From the NCBI GenBank assembly GCA_039654915.1, contig CM077599.1, forward strand, positions 8,372,501-8,436,500: a stretch of 64,000 nt of DNA, written 5' to 3'. Positions within the stretch are counted from its first letter, which is position 1. Every line of letters starts with the position of its first letter. The notes beneath the pieces were generated by a model. The model saw only the letters and a list, made by a program, of their open reading frames with translations, did not search any database and was not told the DNA's origin. The stretch comes from Aquilaria yunnanensis. Taxonomy: Eukaryota > Streptophyta > Magnoliopsida > Malvales > Thymelaeaceae. Positions 10,829-22,757 of this stretch are shown here, piece after piece. The translations under genes and the position numbers were made by a program.

Positions 10829-11877
10829 TTGAATTTTTAAAGTATATTATATGGTATATCGCGTCACATATTGTTACCGTTTTTGTAAGAAGATAAATGT
10901 TAGAATATTATTTTAAGATAACATAATTTATTCAATAATTTATTTTTACACATTTTATATGTATTCTAATTTTTCTCATCATAATTTGTCAAATATAAAT
11001 AAAATATATATTATAGAAGATATTTTTTAAATACAAAAAATATAAAAAAATGTTATATATAGAGCAAAATAAATAATACTAAAAAAACTAATTTATTGAT
11101 ATAAGAGAAAAATAATAATAATTTAATAATAATAATACATTTTCTAATATCACATTGAGTTCCTAGTTGGCTCAAAGTATGATGCTTTTTTCATAGTTTG
11201 TTATGCAAAAGCAACACATTCATCCTCTGCCATGGAATTTTGGTTTTAAGTCAAAAAATTCTGTAAATAAGAATCATATAGAATAATATTCAGATGATGT
11301 AACATGCACTAGAAATCCAATTGGGAGATATTGTTTAGCACCATGTTGTGGCTGAAAAATGTAATAATTATCACCGAATAGATTATTGAAAAAGATTAGG
11401 TCGATGATAATGAACCTTCGGTTAAAGATGATGACATTTGTTATGGATATCTATATGATACATACGCCATGGAGTCACTATCACCAATTGAATCTATGTT
11501 GGGACCTTAAAGCTGCTACCATCTATTAAATTTTCATATTAATTAAGAAAAGTTAAAAAAAAAAGTATATGCTTATTTTATGATATATGTATTGTTTATA
11601 TTTTAATTTTTATATATTTATGATATTTTGATATAAAATGAAAAAAAATAGCCGCAAAAAATAAAATACCGCAGTGCACATCACAAGGTATTTGCAGTAT
11701 ACCACAATTTTTTGACAAAATACATACAAAAAGTGAGTAGTATTCAAAATATCATAAAATACTACGATATACTGTGCGGTAAAATGACAAAATGTAAAAA
11801 TATTTGTACTGTGTACCTGTGATAAATGCTTTACCGCACAATAGACTATAGTATACCATGACATTTAACACTGTGGT
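10829..11877 (-). mobile_element. Diverged copy of the hAT-like repeat at 53217-54006
   Basis: This segment matches the reverse complement of 53217-54006 in several blocks: TTGAATTTTTAA at its start, the TGTTAGAATATTATTTTAAGAT block, the CACATTGAGT...CTAG...GGCTCAAAGTAT block, and a terminal CATTTAACACTGTGGTT. It carries extra internal sequence (about 11220-11520) absent from the other copy. The left terminus has eroded and no duplication can be read. Many GTATACC and ATATACTG words occur near the right end. Confidence 0.6.
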
Positions 11878-12529
11878 TAGGAGTGTAGTAAAGATTGAGG
11901 TTTGGACTGGATTTAGGTCATTGGCGGTGCGAAGCAGAGGAAATGAATTGAGCTGGTGGTGTGGAATGTGGATGCAGCACTAGGAGCAGATGTTAAAGCG
12001 AAGGGTATAAAGGAGAAAAATTAAAGTAAGGCAGCTTGGCACATAGTTTTCTCTTTTTATAACTTTGTTAGTTTTCTCTTTTTATAACTTTGTTCGTAAA
12101 TGTTGTTACTCTTTAATAGTTTGAGAACCTGATTGATCTTCAATATGCCTTAGACATAAAAATAATAGAATTAACAAAATTTGAAGAATTAAAATATATT
12201 TAAGCCATTAAATGCAATTTAAATTTACTTTAAATGCATAATGTTCAATTATTATATAATAAAATAGAAAAATTATAAAGATTTTAATTTTTGCTACTTT
12301 ATTTATGAAAATTATTAGGAAGTTGGTAAAGTTGTTTACACAAGAATATTCATTCAATATCCACAACAAATGAACTAACTTGTATGACATGATTTTGTTG
12401 AATAATATAACTAACTCGATGGGACAAGAAATGGATGCCGAAGAGGATTTCGATGTGAGAGGAGACAAGAGTTAGGAAAATGGGGTACGCACTGGGCCGT
12501 GGGTGAGCGAATGACAATATATTAACATC
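11878..12529. repeat. Intergenic with a 25-bp tandem duplication
   Basis: At 12044-12093 a 25-bp unit (TAGTTTTCTCTTTTTATAAC then TTTGT) is repeated twice without change. No gene was seen in the rest of the interval. Confidence 0.6.
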
Positions 12530-13314
12530 CAATGGCATAGCCAGAAATTCAAGTTATGAGGGATGAGAGTAGGGCCTTGACATGAGGCAGATTGTTATCA
12601 TATATAAATTTACAATCAATAATATAAAACACTAAATAATATTATATATAGACCCATAAAATTTGAAAGTTTATAATAATTAAGTTTATTTCAAAAGTTT
12701 ATAACTTAAAATTTAATAGACAATTTACATATATAGATACATGAAATTCAAAAATTTACAATAATTAAGTTCAACTAAAAAATTCAATTTAAATTTTATA
12801 ATTTTTTTCATGGATGAAGTAAGTTCAATTTATAGAGTAAAAATGGTTATTTGAATTTTCTATTAATTATAAAAAAAATATTATACAAATTAAATTATTA
12901 TATAACACTTATCGGACAGTTCAAATTATGATCTAAAAAATTGTTATTACAAAAATACTTTGAGTTACCATATTTCATGCAATGGAACCAAAATGGAACA
13001 TTTTTAATAGATTTGGGACTAAAATGAAATGTTTTTAATACATTTAGAACTAAAACAGAATGTTTAATAGGATAGGGACTAAAATGAAATAATAATTAAA
13101 GATTAGGGACTATCACACAATTTACTCAAAAAGAAAATGAGTGGGACCTTAAAAGGATAAAATATACTAGAGCCCCTTATTAATTACAAAATTTACAGAT
13201 AGGTACCTAACTTTAATTTTTTTACAATTTTATTACATACTCAACAAGCCAATACAAATTTTTAAAATTCTAGGGGGCGGCTGCCCCTTCCGCCCCTAAA
13301 AAGCTATGCCCCTG
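12530..13314. mobile_element. Non-autonomous hAT-like element (GGCATAGC ends)
   Basis: The left end reads CAATGGCATAGCCAG and the inverted right end CAGGGGCATAGCTTT. Flanking 8-mers TTAACATC (12522-12529) and TTAGTATC (13315-13322) agree at six positions, consistent with an aged 8-bp duplication. A GGGGGCGG...CCGCCCCT stretch precedes the right end. The interior is AT-rich and non-coding. A second, truncated family member lies at 15815-15978. Confidence 0.6.
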
Positions 13315-13322
13315 TTAGTATC

Positions 13323-13789
13323 TGTCATAAAATCCGAGTCAAGCCACACCGTCCCATTATCCACTAGTACATCATTGGTTCCCCTTCTCCCAGGTAGTTA
13401 TTATGTGGTTTAACAGTTTTTTTTCTTGAAAATTTAAATTTATTAAATGGTGTAGATGAAACATTTAAAATTAAAAATTAAAAGTTAAAAATTAATTTTA
13501 AATATTTTTTTAAAAAATTTAACACTAATAACTAACATTAATGCTAAATGAAACTTTTTTTTTTGTTAATCAAAAACATATATTAGTATATATTTAAAAT
13601 AGGAGGAATTACAAGAAAAGTTTAAGGGTAAATTGTCTATCTCACAAAATTTAAAGGGCATCAGGCTGTATTTGGATAATTTATTGACAAGTTTGTATAT
13701 GCGAATTCATCCACACTCTCTAACATAAGCCTTCACTGACACTAAGACGATATCTTGTCTTTTACCAGTTGACGTGGGTAGACGGAAGC
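13323..13789. other. AT-rich intergenic, no gene seen
   Basis: Contains simple AT-rich repeats of the TTAAAAATTA kind at 13440-13520 and no recognisable gene or element boundary. Confidence 0.45.
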
Positions 13790-13798
13790 AAATGAGAC

Positions 13799-15342
13799 GG
13801 GTAAATTGCACCCGCTACCCCCAACCTTTAATTGTTGTCTCACTTCGAACCCTAACCTTCACTTTATTCGTAGCGTATCCCTAACCTCAATAAAACGTTT
13901 CATTTTGGCCCCTTTTTGGACGGAAATCATTATCTCGAACGGAAAAGGCCATGTCAGCAGATTATTGTAGGGAAAAATATTTGTTTTAATCCCTATAAAA
14001 ATTCTTTTTGCCACAAAAACCTTAAAGCTTTTAAATCTGACAAAAAATCATGCTAGCCTCTTCTACCTCCCATCCTTCTCCGGTGGCCCTATCTCTGGCC
14101 TCCCTTTCCGCCTTGTCCTCACATCTCCGGCCAGCTCTCTTTTTTGTTTGCCTCCCTTACCCACTGGCACTTACCATCCTCGCCGTCGCTCACCTATCCA
14201 CTCACCCATCCCTGCTTCCTCTCCCCTGTCCCTGCTTGCGATCCGGTCCAATTTCGTCCGATTCCATTGTTTCTATTGCGATTCATGGTTTCTCTCCCTC
14301 GCCCGATTCCATCGATTCCGTCGTGACTCATTGCGATTCACCCAAGTTCGCCTGATTCGCGAGAGGGAAGCGAGAAAGAGCAGCCCGATTCGGCTTCGAA
14401 AGCTCCATTTTCCTACCTGATGCACAGTTGCCGGTCATCCATGCTCGCCGACGACACTCCATCTCGACCCGCGCCACCGTTCCCAAGCCTTACTGCTGTC
14501 ATCGACGCCAATCGAGAGGGAGATCGATCAAGAAAAACTGCCCCTACCATAGTCGTTGAAGTTTGAACCGTCCACCGCCGCTCCAGCCATCGAGCCCACC
14601 ACCACAAACTCTACCACATGCCAATCGCTTATTCTCCGGAGGTCGCCCTTCCATTTCCGTCCCAATCCCAGCTCCTGATTGCCGTAATCGCCGTTGGTGA
14701 CACTGAAACAAGAAGGAGAATCGCCTCAAATTCATCGTCCCCGCCTCAAACTCGTCACGCCTGATGCTTCACCATCTTCAGCCACCCGCACGTTGCCCAC
14801 AGCCCACCACCGTCGTTCAGTGGGCGAAGGCGATTCAATGGCGAGTAGGTGACGATGATTCAGCGACAAGTGCATGAGGACTGAGAGCCACGGCTGAAGA
14901 CCGAGCTTGATTCCGTTGCAAGAAGGAGGCTCGATTTGCTATAAGGAAGCTGGTTAACCAAACTCACCGTGGAGAAGAAGCCAAATAGGGATGAGAGGTA
15001 GGAGGGCATTTGCTAGAAAGAGAGGCAGCTGAGATGGGGATGCCGGAGAGGGAGGATAAGGAGGAGAGATTTGGCTGGAGAAAGTTTTAAGGTTTTTTGT
15101 TAGATTTAAAAGCTTTAAGGCTTTTTTGGCAAATGAGATTTTTATAGGGTTTAAAAGAAGCATTTTCTCATACAGTAATATGCTGCCGTTGCTTTTTCCA
15201 TCCAAAATAACAATTTCCGTCCAAAAAGGGGCCAAAATGAAACAATTTATTGAGGTTAGGAATATGCTACGAACAAAGTGAAGGTTAGGGTTAGAAGTGA
15301 GACAACAATTAAAGGTTAGGGGTAGCGGGTGCCATTTACCCC
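13799..15342. mobile_element. Mutator-like element with large GC-rich cargo (candidate Pack-MULE)
   Basis: Inverted terminal repeats of roughly 250 bp. The left end begins GGGTAAATTGCACCCGCTAC and the inverted right end GGGGTAAATGGCACCCGCTA; both continue through AACCTTTAATTGTTGTCTCA. A perfect 9-bp duplication, AAATGAGAC, flanks it (13790-13798 and 15343-15351). The centre (about 14050-14950) is rich in C and G, with several overlapping open frames on both strands, which suggests captured host DNA. I do not recognise a protein in it, and no transposase is present. Confidence 0.85.
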
Positions 15343-15814
15343 AAATGAGACTTTTGTTTATGTTAATTCCAGGAATCCATCCTCATTTATATCATATGCC
15401 GTTAAATCCCGGGAATGATATATGTCCATCTGTCTTCCTTTCCACGGCAGCTCCAACTCATTCCATCTAATTAATAGATTATTTATTGATATAGTAATAA
15501 CCATCATTAACCGTTTATTGGAATAGGACTCATCTAATTACCTCCCAATCATTCAACTCAACTGGATATTACCAATAAAACACGCAACTGGGATACAGAG
15601 GTGGGTCCAGTGAATAGTTGGGTCAGCATAGTTGGGCTACAAATTGTGATCCATTCTACTAGCAAATGAGATGTGAGGGTGAACTTTACATGGGCACTGA
15701 GTCTGTTACGATAGTTGATATGTGGGCCAATCGCACTTTGCGGCCCACCCGGGCTTTGCAATTGCAACAAACTGGTGCGGTCCCGTTGACTTTCATCTAT
15801 ATGAGACATTTAAA

Positions 15815-15978
15815 AAGGATAAATTCCACCAAAGCCCATAATTAATTTTATAATTTACAAACAAGTACTAAAATTTAAAAATTTTACAATTTTATATCAT
15901 ATTAACTACTACTAATAAATAATCTTAAAAAATCTAGGGGGCGGGAGCCCTCCCCGTCCCTACATAGCTACGTCCTTG
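15815..15978. mobile_element. Truncated copy of the GGCATAGC hAT-like family
   Basis: Matches the last 170 bp or so of the element at 12530-13314: AAAAGGATAAA, ATTAATT, the ACAATTTTAT block, then TCTAGGGGGCGG and a terminal block with CATAGCTACGTCC. The left part is absent. Confidence 0.55.
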
Positions 15979-16600
15979 TCATGCATGTCAATTTGTAGAT
16001 AAATTGAAAATTTTTAAAATTTTGTTTAATAAACGCAGGTTCAAATTTTATGAGATAAATTATAAAAACTTACAAATTGAATTAATTTAAAATTATTTGC
16101 CTATGATCTTCATGGTTGAAATAGTACATCTGACGGCTACATTGATTATACTGGTAAGGGATAAATAATTATTGAATGCCAATAAGAATATAAGTGCTTA
16201 CATCAGTATGAATGGATATTTGCCCTTTTAGGAAACCTTATCATCCCTTCACACAAGTGTAGCTGCTTTTACTGTTTACACCCATTAATAATTTCATGTA
16301 AAACCAAAATTATATAAATCAACCGTCGGATTTAAAATGTTATTCATCTTAATCATACTTATCAATTTTCAAATGAATTGAAAATTTCTAACATCTTTTG
16401 TAATAAAAGCTTTTTTTATTTTTCAAAGGCTTAAAATTTTACAGGATAAATTATAAAAAATTATAAACTGAATGAAATTAAAAATTTTTATGTATAATAT
16501 TCATGATTGAAATATTAAATATGGTCAGTTAGATTGATTATATTGGTAACCGATAAAGAATTATCAAATAACAATGAAGATGTTTAGTGTTTACATGTAG
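15979..16600. repeat. Diverged direct duplication of about 225 bp
   Basis: The segments at about 15979-16205 and 16355-16585 share order and wording: AAATTGAAAATTT, then AAATT(T/A)TA followed by GATAAATTATAAAAA, CTTCATGGTTGAAATA/ATTCATGATTGAAATA, GATTATA(C/T)TGGTAA and a TGTTTAC-type end. Both are AT-rich and non-coding. Confidence 0.5.
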
Positions 16601-16859
16601 TAAATGATTCATACTCTTTCTAAAAAATAGGAAGTGTTAATTATAATTTGTTCCCAAGATTTAAATGATATTACATTTTGTCCACTTTAATTTGTTTAAA
16701 AATATATACTTTATCCGTGTTTTTTTTACATTGTCCAACAGTAATTTTTTAAATCTTAATTTAAACTGTACGATAGTTATCTTCCAATACTTTCAGTCTA
16801 TATGGTATTTTTTTTAATCGTTAATGAACATTTTAAATTATCAATTTTTTCTTTTTATA

Positions 16860-16897
<38 letters not shown>

Positions 16898-17158
16898 GAG
16901 ATCAGGAGAATGAAGGAGTAAAAAGGATAGAGATGTGCCTTTAGCGCAGATGTTGACTCATAAACCTATAGAAGAGAGTAGGAGCAAAATAGGAGGAGGT
17001 AAAGTGCATGATAAAGGCTAAAATGTATATTTTTTAAGCAGAAGAGGGTAAAGTGTAATATCACCTAAAACTTAGAGACAAATTGCAGTTAACCCAAACA
17101 GGAAACAATAAAATATAGGCTTATCAAACTTGAGGAGTATTTTTGGAATTTTCCTTTA
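16601..17158. other. AT-rich intergenic with (TA)n microsatellite
   Basis: A (TA)n run occupies about 16863-16893. No gene seen. Confidence 0.5.
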
Positions 17159-18105
17159 GGGAAAGGTGCAAAGTTACCATCGAACTATTGATTATAGAGT
17201 GATTTTGCCATCGAACTACTTTTCATCTTAAACTTACCAACCATCTTTTATGTTGCAGCAAATTTACCATTGTTCATAAAAAAACATCCTAGTAGCTAGC
17301 AGAAAGTGTGACGTGGCAAAAACAATACTAAGTTGGAGGAGTGATGCGACAAAGAAAACATTTTTTTCATCTTAAATTTACCATCTATATTTTATGTTTG
17401 AGTAATTTTATTAGTGAACTATTACTTTAAAGCAATTTTACACACCAACCTTCCTCGTTAATGTCGCTTCCTTTTGGGTATTTTTCGGTGAAGACAGCCT
17501 TAGGTTTCTCTTGCTCAGATTGGCCATAAGTAATATGAGCGTGAAGACATGGATAATAATATGTACGAGCTACTGACCAAGTTGAGCAATGTTTGTACTT
17601 CCAAGATCTAAAAAAAAATAGGGCTTTCAAATTAGATGGTTGACTTGAAGTAGGTAGGAGTTGTATTTTTTCTGGTACAAATTTTTGAAAACTTCTTGTA
17701 AACCCATCTCCGGTCATGAATTTCCTCTCATTGCACAAAACACAGTGTGAATTTAGACTTCCTAAGAGACTTAAATCCTCAATCCTTTAACTTATTCTTC
17801 TTAAAACCTTGATTTTTAAATTTACTCTCAACATAAAACATTGATAACAAATTTGCAATAAAAAAAAATCGATGACAAATCGCTTTATGGCCTAAATAAT
17901 AGTAGTAAACTTGTATCTTTTCTCATCTCTTTGCCACATCACTCTTTCAAACTTAGTATTGTCTTTATCATGTCACATGTTCTATTAGCGATCATGGCTT
18001 TTTCTATGGATAATGGTAAATTTAAAATAAAAAAATCTTGCTATTAAAATTGCAATATAACCAATAGTTTAGTGCTAAATTTTCACATTTTCCCTTTTAC
18101 CCTTT
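17159..18105. mobile_element. Mutator-like inverted-repeat element with unidentified minus-strand frame
   Basis: The first 200 bp and the inverted last 200 bp correspond: GGGAAAGGTG against GGGAAAATGTG, then AACTATTG(A/G)TTATA, a TTTACCAT block, and ACAATACTAAGTT(T/G)G(A/G)A followed by GTGATG(C/T)G(A/G)CAAAGA. No exact target duplication could be read at the ends. The interior holds a 103-residue minus-strand open frame (17427-17738) with a KYKHCSTWSVARTYYYPCLH segment that looks protein-like but is not one I recognise. Confidence 0.6.
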
Positions 18106-18283
18106 TTAGTTTAACCATGTTTTTTTTAACCCTCTTTGTCTTTGATTGATAATAGATTAGCCTTACTTCTCCGATAACCTGGCCGACCTTGCTCTATTAT
18201 CGATTTTCTCATCCTTCGCAAACGAAGCCAATTTGTAAGAAGAAAACCCAATCCAATCAGTCAGATACAAATCACCATCGGCC
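18106..18283 (+). promoter_or_regulatory. 5' flank of the SMP-30-like gene
   Basis: Short interval between a Mutator-like repeat and the ATG. It probably contains the 5' untranslated region and core promoter; no clear TATA box was found. Confidence 0.3.
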
Positions 18284-19351
18284 ATGACGATTATACTCTT
18301 CCTCATCCTCTTAGCCGGCCCAGCGCTCGGCGGAAAGCCTCACGTCATCAATTTCCGAACACCGAACCTCTTCCCAGAGGGCATGGCGTGGGACCCTTTA
18401 TCCCAGCACTTCGTCGTCGGCTCTCTCCGGAACAGATCCGTCCTCTCCGTCTCCGACGCTGGCGTCGTCCAAACTCTCATCTCCGATACTAGTTTACCTC
18501 CCAGCTCCAGCATCCTGGGCCTCGCTGTCGACAAAACCTACCGCCGACTCCTTGCGGTCGTCCACTCTATTCCGCCACTCCCTCCCTTCAACGCCCTCGC
18601 CGCCTACGACCTCCGCAGTAAAAGCCGCCTCTTCCTCTCCCCCCTTCCCACCGATGAGACCCAGCCAACGTCAGCGAACGCCGTCGCCGTAGACTTCGAG
18701 GGCAACGCCTATGTCACCGATTCAGCCGGAAACACCATCTGGAAGGTCACCGCAGACGGCCTGGCCTCGATTTTCTCCAGATCTCCGGCCTTCATACGGC
18801 ACCCAATCGAGGACGAGATCAGAAATTCCTCGTTCGGAACTTGCGGCCTCAACGGGATCGTTTACGTCAGCAAGGGATATTTGCTGGTGGTGCAATCTAA
18901 TACGGGCAAGCTGTTCAAGGTCGATGTGGACGACGGGACGGCGAGGGAGGTTCTATTGAACGCGGATCTGACTTTCGGCGACGGCGTGGCAATGAGACGA
19001 GACGGCGTCGCTTTTGTGGTGTCGCACAAGAAGCTGTGGCTTTTGAAGAGTGACGATAGTTGGGCCGAAGGAGTGATTTATGACAAAATTGACCTCGAGG
19101 AGGAGGGATACGCTACATCGGTCGTAGTGGGAGGGGATGATAGGGTGTATGTGTTATATGGGAGTCTGTTGGAGGGTGTTATGGGGAATTCTCGGGAGTG
19201 GTTTAGGATAGTGGAGGTGAGATCAGGGGGGGAGCGGGGGGAGGACAAAATTTGGTTGTTTGTAATGGTTGGGTTGGGTTTGATTATTTTCATGGTTTGG
19301 AGGTTCCAAATGAGGCAGCTGATAAAAAATATGAACAAGAAAATCAACTAA
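18284..19351 (+). CDS. SMP-30/gluconolactonase-like six-bladed beta-propeller protein, membrane-anchored
   Basis: This intact single-exon gene encodes 355 residues. Residues 1-16 form a signal peptide ending at ALGG. The body shows the repeated blade signatures of the SMP-30/gluconolactonase/strictosidine-synthase-like superfamily: FPEGMAWDP (about 30-38), ILGLAVD (about 77-83), ANAVAVDFEGNAYVTDSAGN (about 131-150), CGLNGIVYV (about 187-195) and FGDGVAMRRDG (about 231-241). A hydrophobic helix, IWLFVMVGLGLIIFMVW, sits near residue 323 with a short basic tail, so the propeller probably faces the secretory lumen or apoplast. Plant members are often annotated as calcium-dependent phosphotriesterase-like; their substrates are mostly unknown. 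The ATG has a good context (GCCATGA) and begins the signal peptide directly. The G+C content is far above the flanks. A PIF/Harbinger element starts about 380 bp downstream of the stop. Confidence 0.88.
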   Translation: MTIILFLILLAGPALGGKPHVINFRTPNLFPEGMAWDPLSQHFVVGSLRNRSVLSVSDAGVVQTLISDTSLPPSSSILGLAVDKTYRRLLAVVHSIPPLPPFNALAAYDLRSKSRLFLSPLPTDETQPTSANAVAVDFEGNAYVTDSAGNTIWKVTADGLASIFSRSPAFIRHPIEDEIRNSSFGTCGLNGIVYVSKGYLLVVQSNTGKLFKVDVDDGTAREVLLNADLTFGDGVAMRRDGVAFVVSHKKLWLLKSDDSWAEGVIYDKIDLEEEGYATSVVVGGDDRVYVLYGSLLEGVMGNSREWFRIVEVRSGGERGEDKIWLFVMVGLGLIIFMVWRFQMRQLIKNMNKKIN

Positions 19352-19733
19352 TTATCAATTGCTGCCTTATTTTCTCTCTTTGTCTTTGGTTTTTCTTTCT
19401 TCTAATCTTATAGAAGGAGAAGTTATCCCTTATTGTTAATTGATATCACGTTCATCTTTGCGTATGAAGCTATTTTGGTCGCAATTCCAAGAGTAATTTT
19501 TTTATAATATTTCATTCTTATATAAAGACAAATCCATATATGTGCGCAGAAAAGGGAAAGAGAAAAAAAAGAAACTAATAGCTGTAATTATATTTTTATT
19601 AGACTAAAATATCTCTTAGATTCTTATTTCAATTTATAGATGATTCTATGTTCGCCCTATGACACACTGACATTCATTTTGATATATGAGAGGATTGGTC
19701 AGGTCTGATTCACTTCCTTATTACAATAACTAA
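19352..19733 (+). other. 3' flank of the SMP-30-like gene
   Basis: T-rich and AT-rich sequence suited to a 3' untranslated region, reaching the TAA target site of the Harbinger element at 19731-19733. Confidence 0.4.
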
Positions 19734-20474
19734 GGGTTAGTTCAGTATAAATTAATTAGATTAATGAGTCAATTTTTTTATAAAGGTCAAATGCGGGTAA
19801 GTGGGGGTAGGGACAAGTTTCACTTTGGTTTATTAAAAAAATTACTAAAATGTCACGCATTAATTTGTTCTTCTCTCAGCTGGGTTTTGCTGCTCACATT
19901 CGAACAGAACAGTTTGTCAGTTTTTCGCGCTGGGCGCCATGGCCTGAGCACCTTCCACCATGTTCTGTGTCCTCCGGTTGAGCTAATCGTCAGATCTGGT
20001 TTCCTTTAGCGCCGTGAATATTTTCCTAACTGCATTCGATGCCAGTCGAATTTATTTCCACCTTCAGCGTCTGCTCCGAATCACCCTTTGCCGTCGGTCG
20101 TTTTCAACCGCCCTACAATAAGTTCTTCATATTTTTCGAACCACGTACCTTCGCTATTGCATAATATATACCTTGTTTTACTTTCGATATACTTACTGAT
20201 AATCATAATTAATTTAATAGATACACCTATTGTACGCAAGAAAAGAAAACGGCATACCCAAAAGTTGATTGGAAGACATTTTTTGCTATATAATTTTTTC
20301 TTTCTTTTTCGATGGTCATATTCTCTTCTCTGCACTTCCTTCTTTCTCTTAAGTGCGATTCTCTATCTCTCTTTCTCTCCTATCATTTTTCTTTCTATAG
20401 TAACTCTATTTCAGAATGAATTGTCAGTTAATTAAATGATAAAGGTAATTGCCTATTCGATCCGGCTACATTTG

Positions 20475-20505
<31 letters not shown>

Positions 20506-20607
20506 GGCAACTCTGGAGTCATACGATTACTATTTTTATCTATTCCTAATGCTCTGATTTACCTTTGTGTTTGAAGAGTAATTTGTTTTCCACTCATTGT
20601 TGTTTTA
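19734..20607 (+). repeat. Left long terminal inverted repeat of the Harbinger element
   Basis: Aligns by eye with the inverted right repeat (26751-27680) from the very end through GACTCTGGAG and GAAGAGTAATTTGTTTTCC. Divergence is moderate and evenly spread. A (TA)n run at about 20475-20500 replaces a segment of about 90 bp that is present in the right copy. Confidence 0.8.
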
Positions 20608-21060
20608 TGTATATTTGGTCACTTTAGTTTCACCTCCATTGTTATACAAATTCAATTTACTTTCCTATATAATGCAAGATTAGTCTGTGGCTGTTAATTT
20701 AAAAATGTGATATATATTTGACCCTGGGAAATAGGAACTTGCCGGTTGGAGGTTCTGTTAGTAGTGTAACAAAATCACATTTTTCATAATCTCTTGGACA
20801 TGATTTGGGTGAGGCATGAATTTGTTTTTTCCCACCTCTGTATATGCTTTCATTTTTCATGCTAGTTGCATTTGCACTATAAAGCATTCCAGTTCTCAAC
20901 ATTGTTGATATGCATTGCGATAGAATTGATAAATCATTATAGTACCTGGTTTGCTTGCTATGGTGAGTGAAACAATTGTGAGTTTGTTGCATTATTGTAC
21001 TTCTATGATATGTTTTTTGCCCATATAATGTGAGATGACTATGTTTTTGTTCAAAGAGGT

Positions 21061-22200
21061 ATGAGTAGGCAAAGAGATTCATATATGTTAAGCGAGTTCT
21101 CTATGGGTAGTGACGCTACCAAACGTTATCATGCTTTATGGGATCACACGACCACTGTTGTCTTTTGCCGAATAGCAGCTGATGTTGTCCAATGCAGCCT
21201 TATTGAAAGGGAACATCCAACGAGGACGGGTTGGACCACAATTGAAGACTTATTTTATCGAGAAACCGGTTGGCCATACACTGTAGGTTAATTTAAGAAC
21301 AAGTGGCCATATCTAAAATGACATTACAGTACGTGGAAGTGGCTTTTGGGATCCGTGACAGGGCTGGGATAGGACCCGGACACTAGTACAATTGTCGTGG
21401 ATAATGAGCGGTGGAAAAGTCATATACAGGTAAACATTGTTAGATTCAAATACAATCCTGAGGTTGCTGTGATCAGGTTCAAGAAGGTAACAAATTGGCA
21501 AAGCTTGGAGAGCATGTTTGGTCCGATCAAAGATTTCTCACACCATGGGTTGTTTTCATAACCACCTGTTGATATTCCACAGTCATCTATTACTGTCGGT
21601 GGCCAACATTCGTTGCCCACATTCACTCCACCAAGGCGATCCCCCCGTGTCGGATCTTCTAGTCCACCTATGTCACAGCAAGTACATGTGAGTCTTCAAT
21701 CATTATGTGTTGTTAGAAGGGTAGCTCAATTAAATGCCCAGGCGCCGAACCTCAACAACTTGCCTCCGACTTCTCCCTCCATTGGATCGCAATATAGAAC
21801 ACCACATTAATCAATTGGCCGGTCTGCACAGCTTGAAGGCTATGCTCTTACCAGGCAGTGAGGGCAGAGTTCATCGGGGAAACGTCTAAGAAGAAGCTCC
21901 CCTAACCATGCAACGGCTATTATTGAGTGGATCTCAATTTTACGGGATAGTTAAGAGCGACTAGATTCTACATCTGCAACCTCCAAACAGTACGCACATG
22001 ACACCAGCATAACTAAATGCTTGGAGGTAGTGTCTTCGCTACCATGCATAACTGAAGACGATGAAACATGACTTGAAGCATCATCCATGTTTGTTGCAGA
22101 AGAGGGTCTTCGAGAGTGTTTCATCAAGGGCTAATTGGCTTTGGACAGATATTGCACGTAGGAAGTGACTTGGCAAGCTTTGATTTGTCTGCCCTATGAA
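21061..22200 (+). pseudogene. Harbinger Myb/SANT-like DNA-binding protein, broken
   Basis: Translation gives ALWDHTTTVVFCRIAADVVQ, then HPTRTGWTTIEDLFYRETGWPYTVG, then FKNKWPYLK after a stop. This is the helix pattern of the plant Myb/SANT-like domain encoded by PIF/Harbinger elements. At least three in-frame stops follow, at about 21289, 21319 and 21366. A proline-rich linker lies at about 21610-21800, and a C-terminal part with FVAEEGLRECFIKG and VTWQALICLPYEL lies near 22090-22200, in the arrangement usual for these proteins. The active partner helps bring the transposase to the element ends; this copy cannot be functional without readthrough. Confidence 0.65.
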
Positions 22201-22757
22201 CTGTCAGTATGACGTGACTTTGTGTTGTCTTTATGAGGATGTTACCTTATCGCTATGTCATTTGTACTGTTATTCTGCCTGTGTTGAGGTGTACACTTCA
22301 AACACGTGTCTGTAAGTAGTAAGAGGTTAATGATTTTATTTGGTTGGACAATGCATATTGACAATTGTGGCGTGTATGATCAGAATGCATACTGCATTGT
22401 TACTGCATAATGTTATATTACTATGTGCTAGATTTAATTCCAACTTTTGGATTCACATATGAATAGGGTATGGACATTGAAGTAGGTGACAAGGATACCG
22501 GGACATAGTTGAGCCTAGATGCAGTCGAAATTGATCTCAATATACTTTGAGACTCCCTACCAGACACACCCCCTACAACACAGCCAAAGTTTTGACCAAT
22601 ACCGGCAGTAGTGCAACAGATGCAACGCGTACATCATCATTTGGTTATGATGTCTGGAGTACCAATGTTGCTTGCATAGGCATAATCATCACAGACGCAT
22701 GCACTCCACCGTCAGGCACCAGTTCACCGTAAGAAGCTAATCACTAGTACTCAGTAT

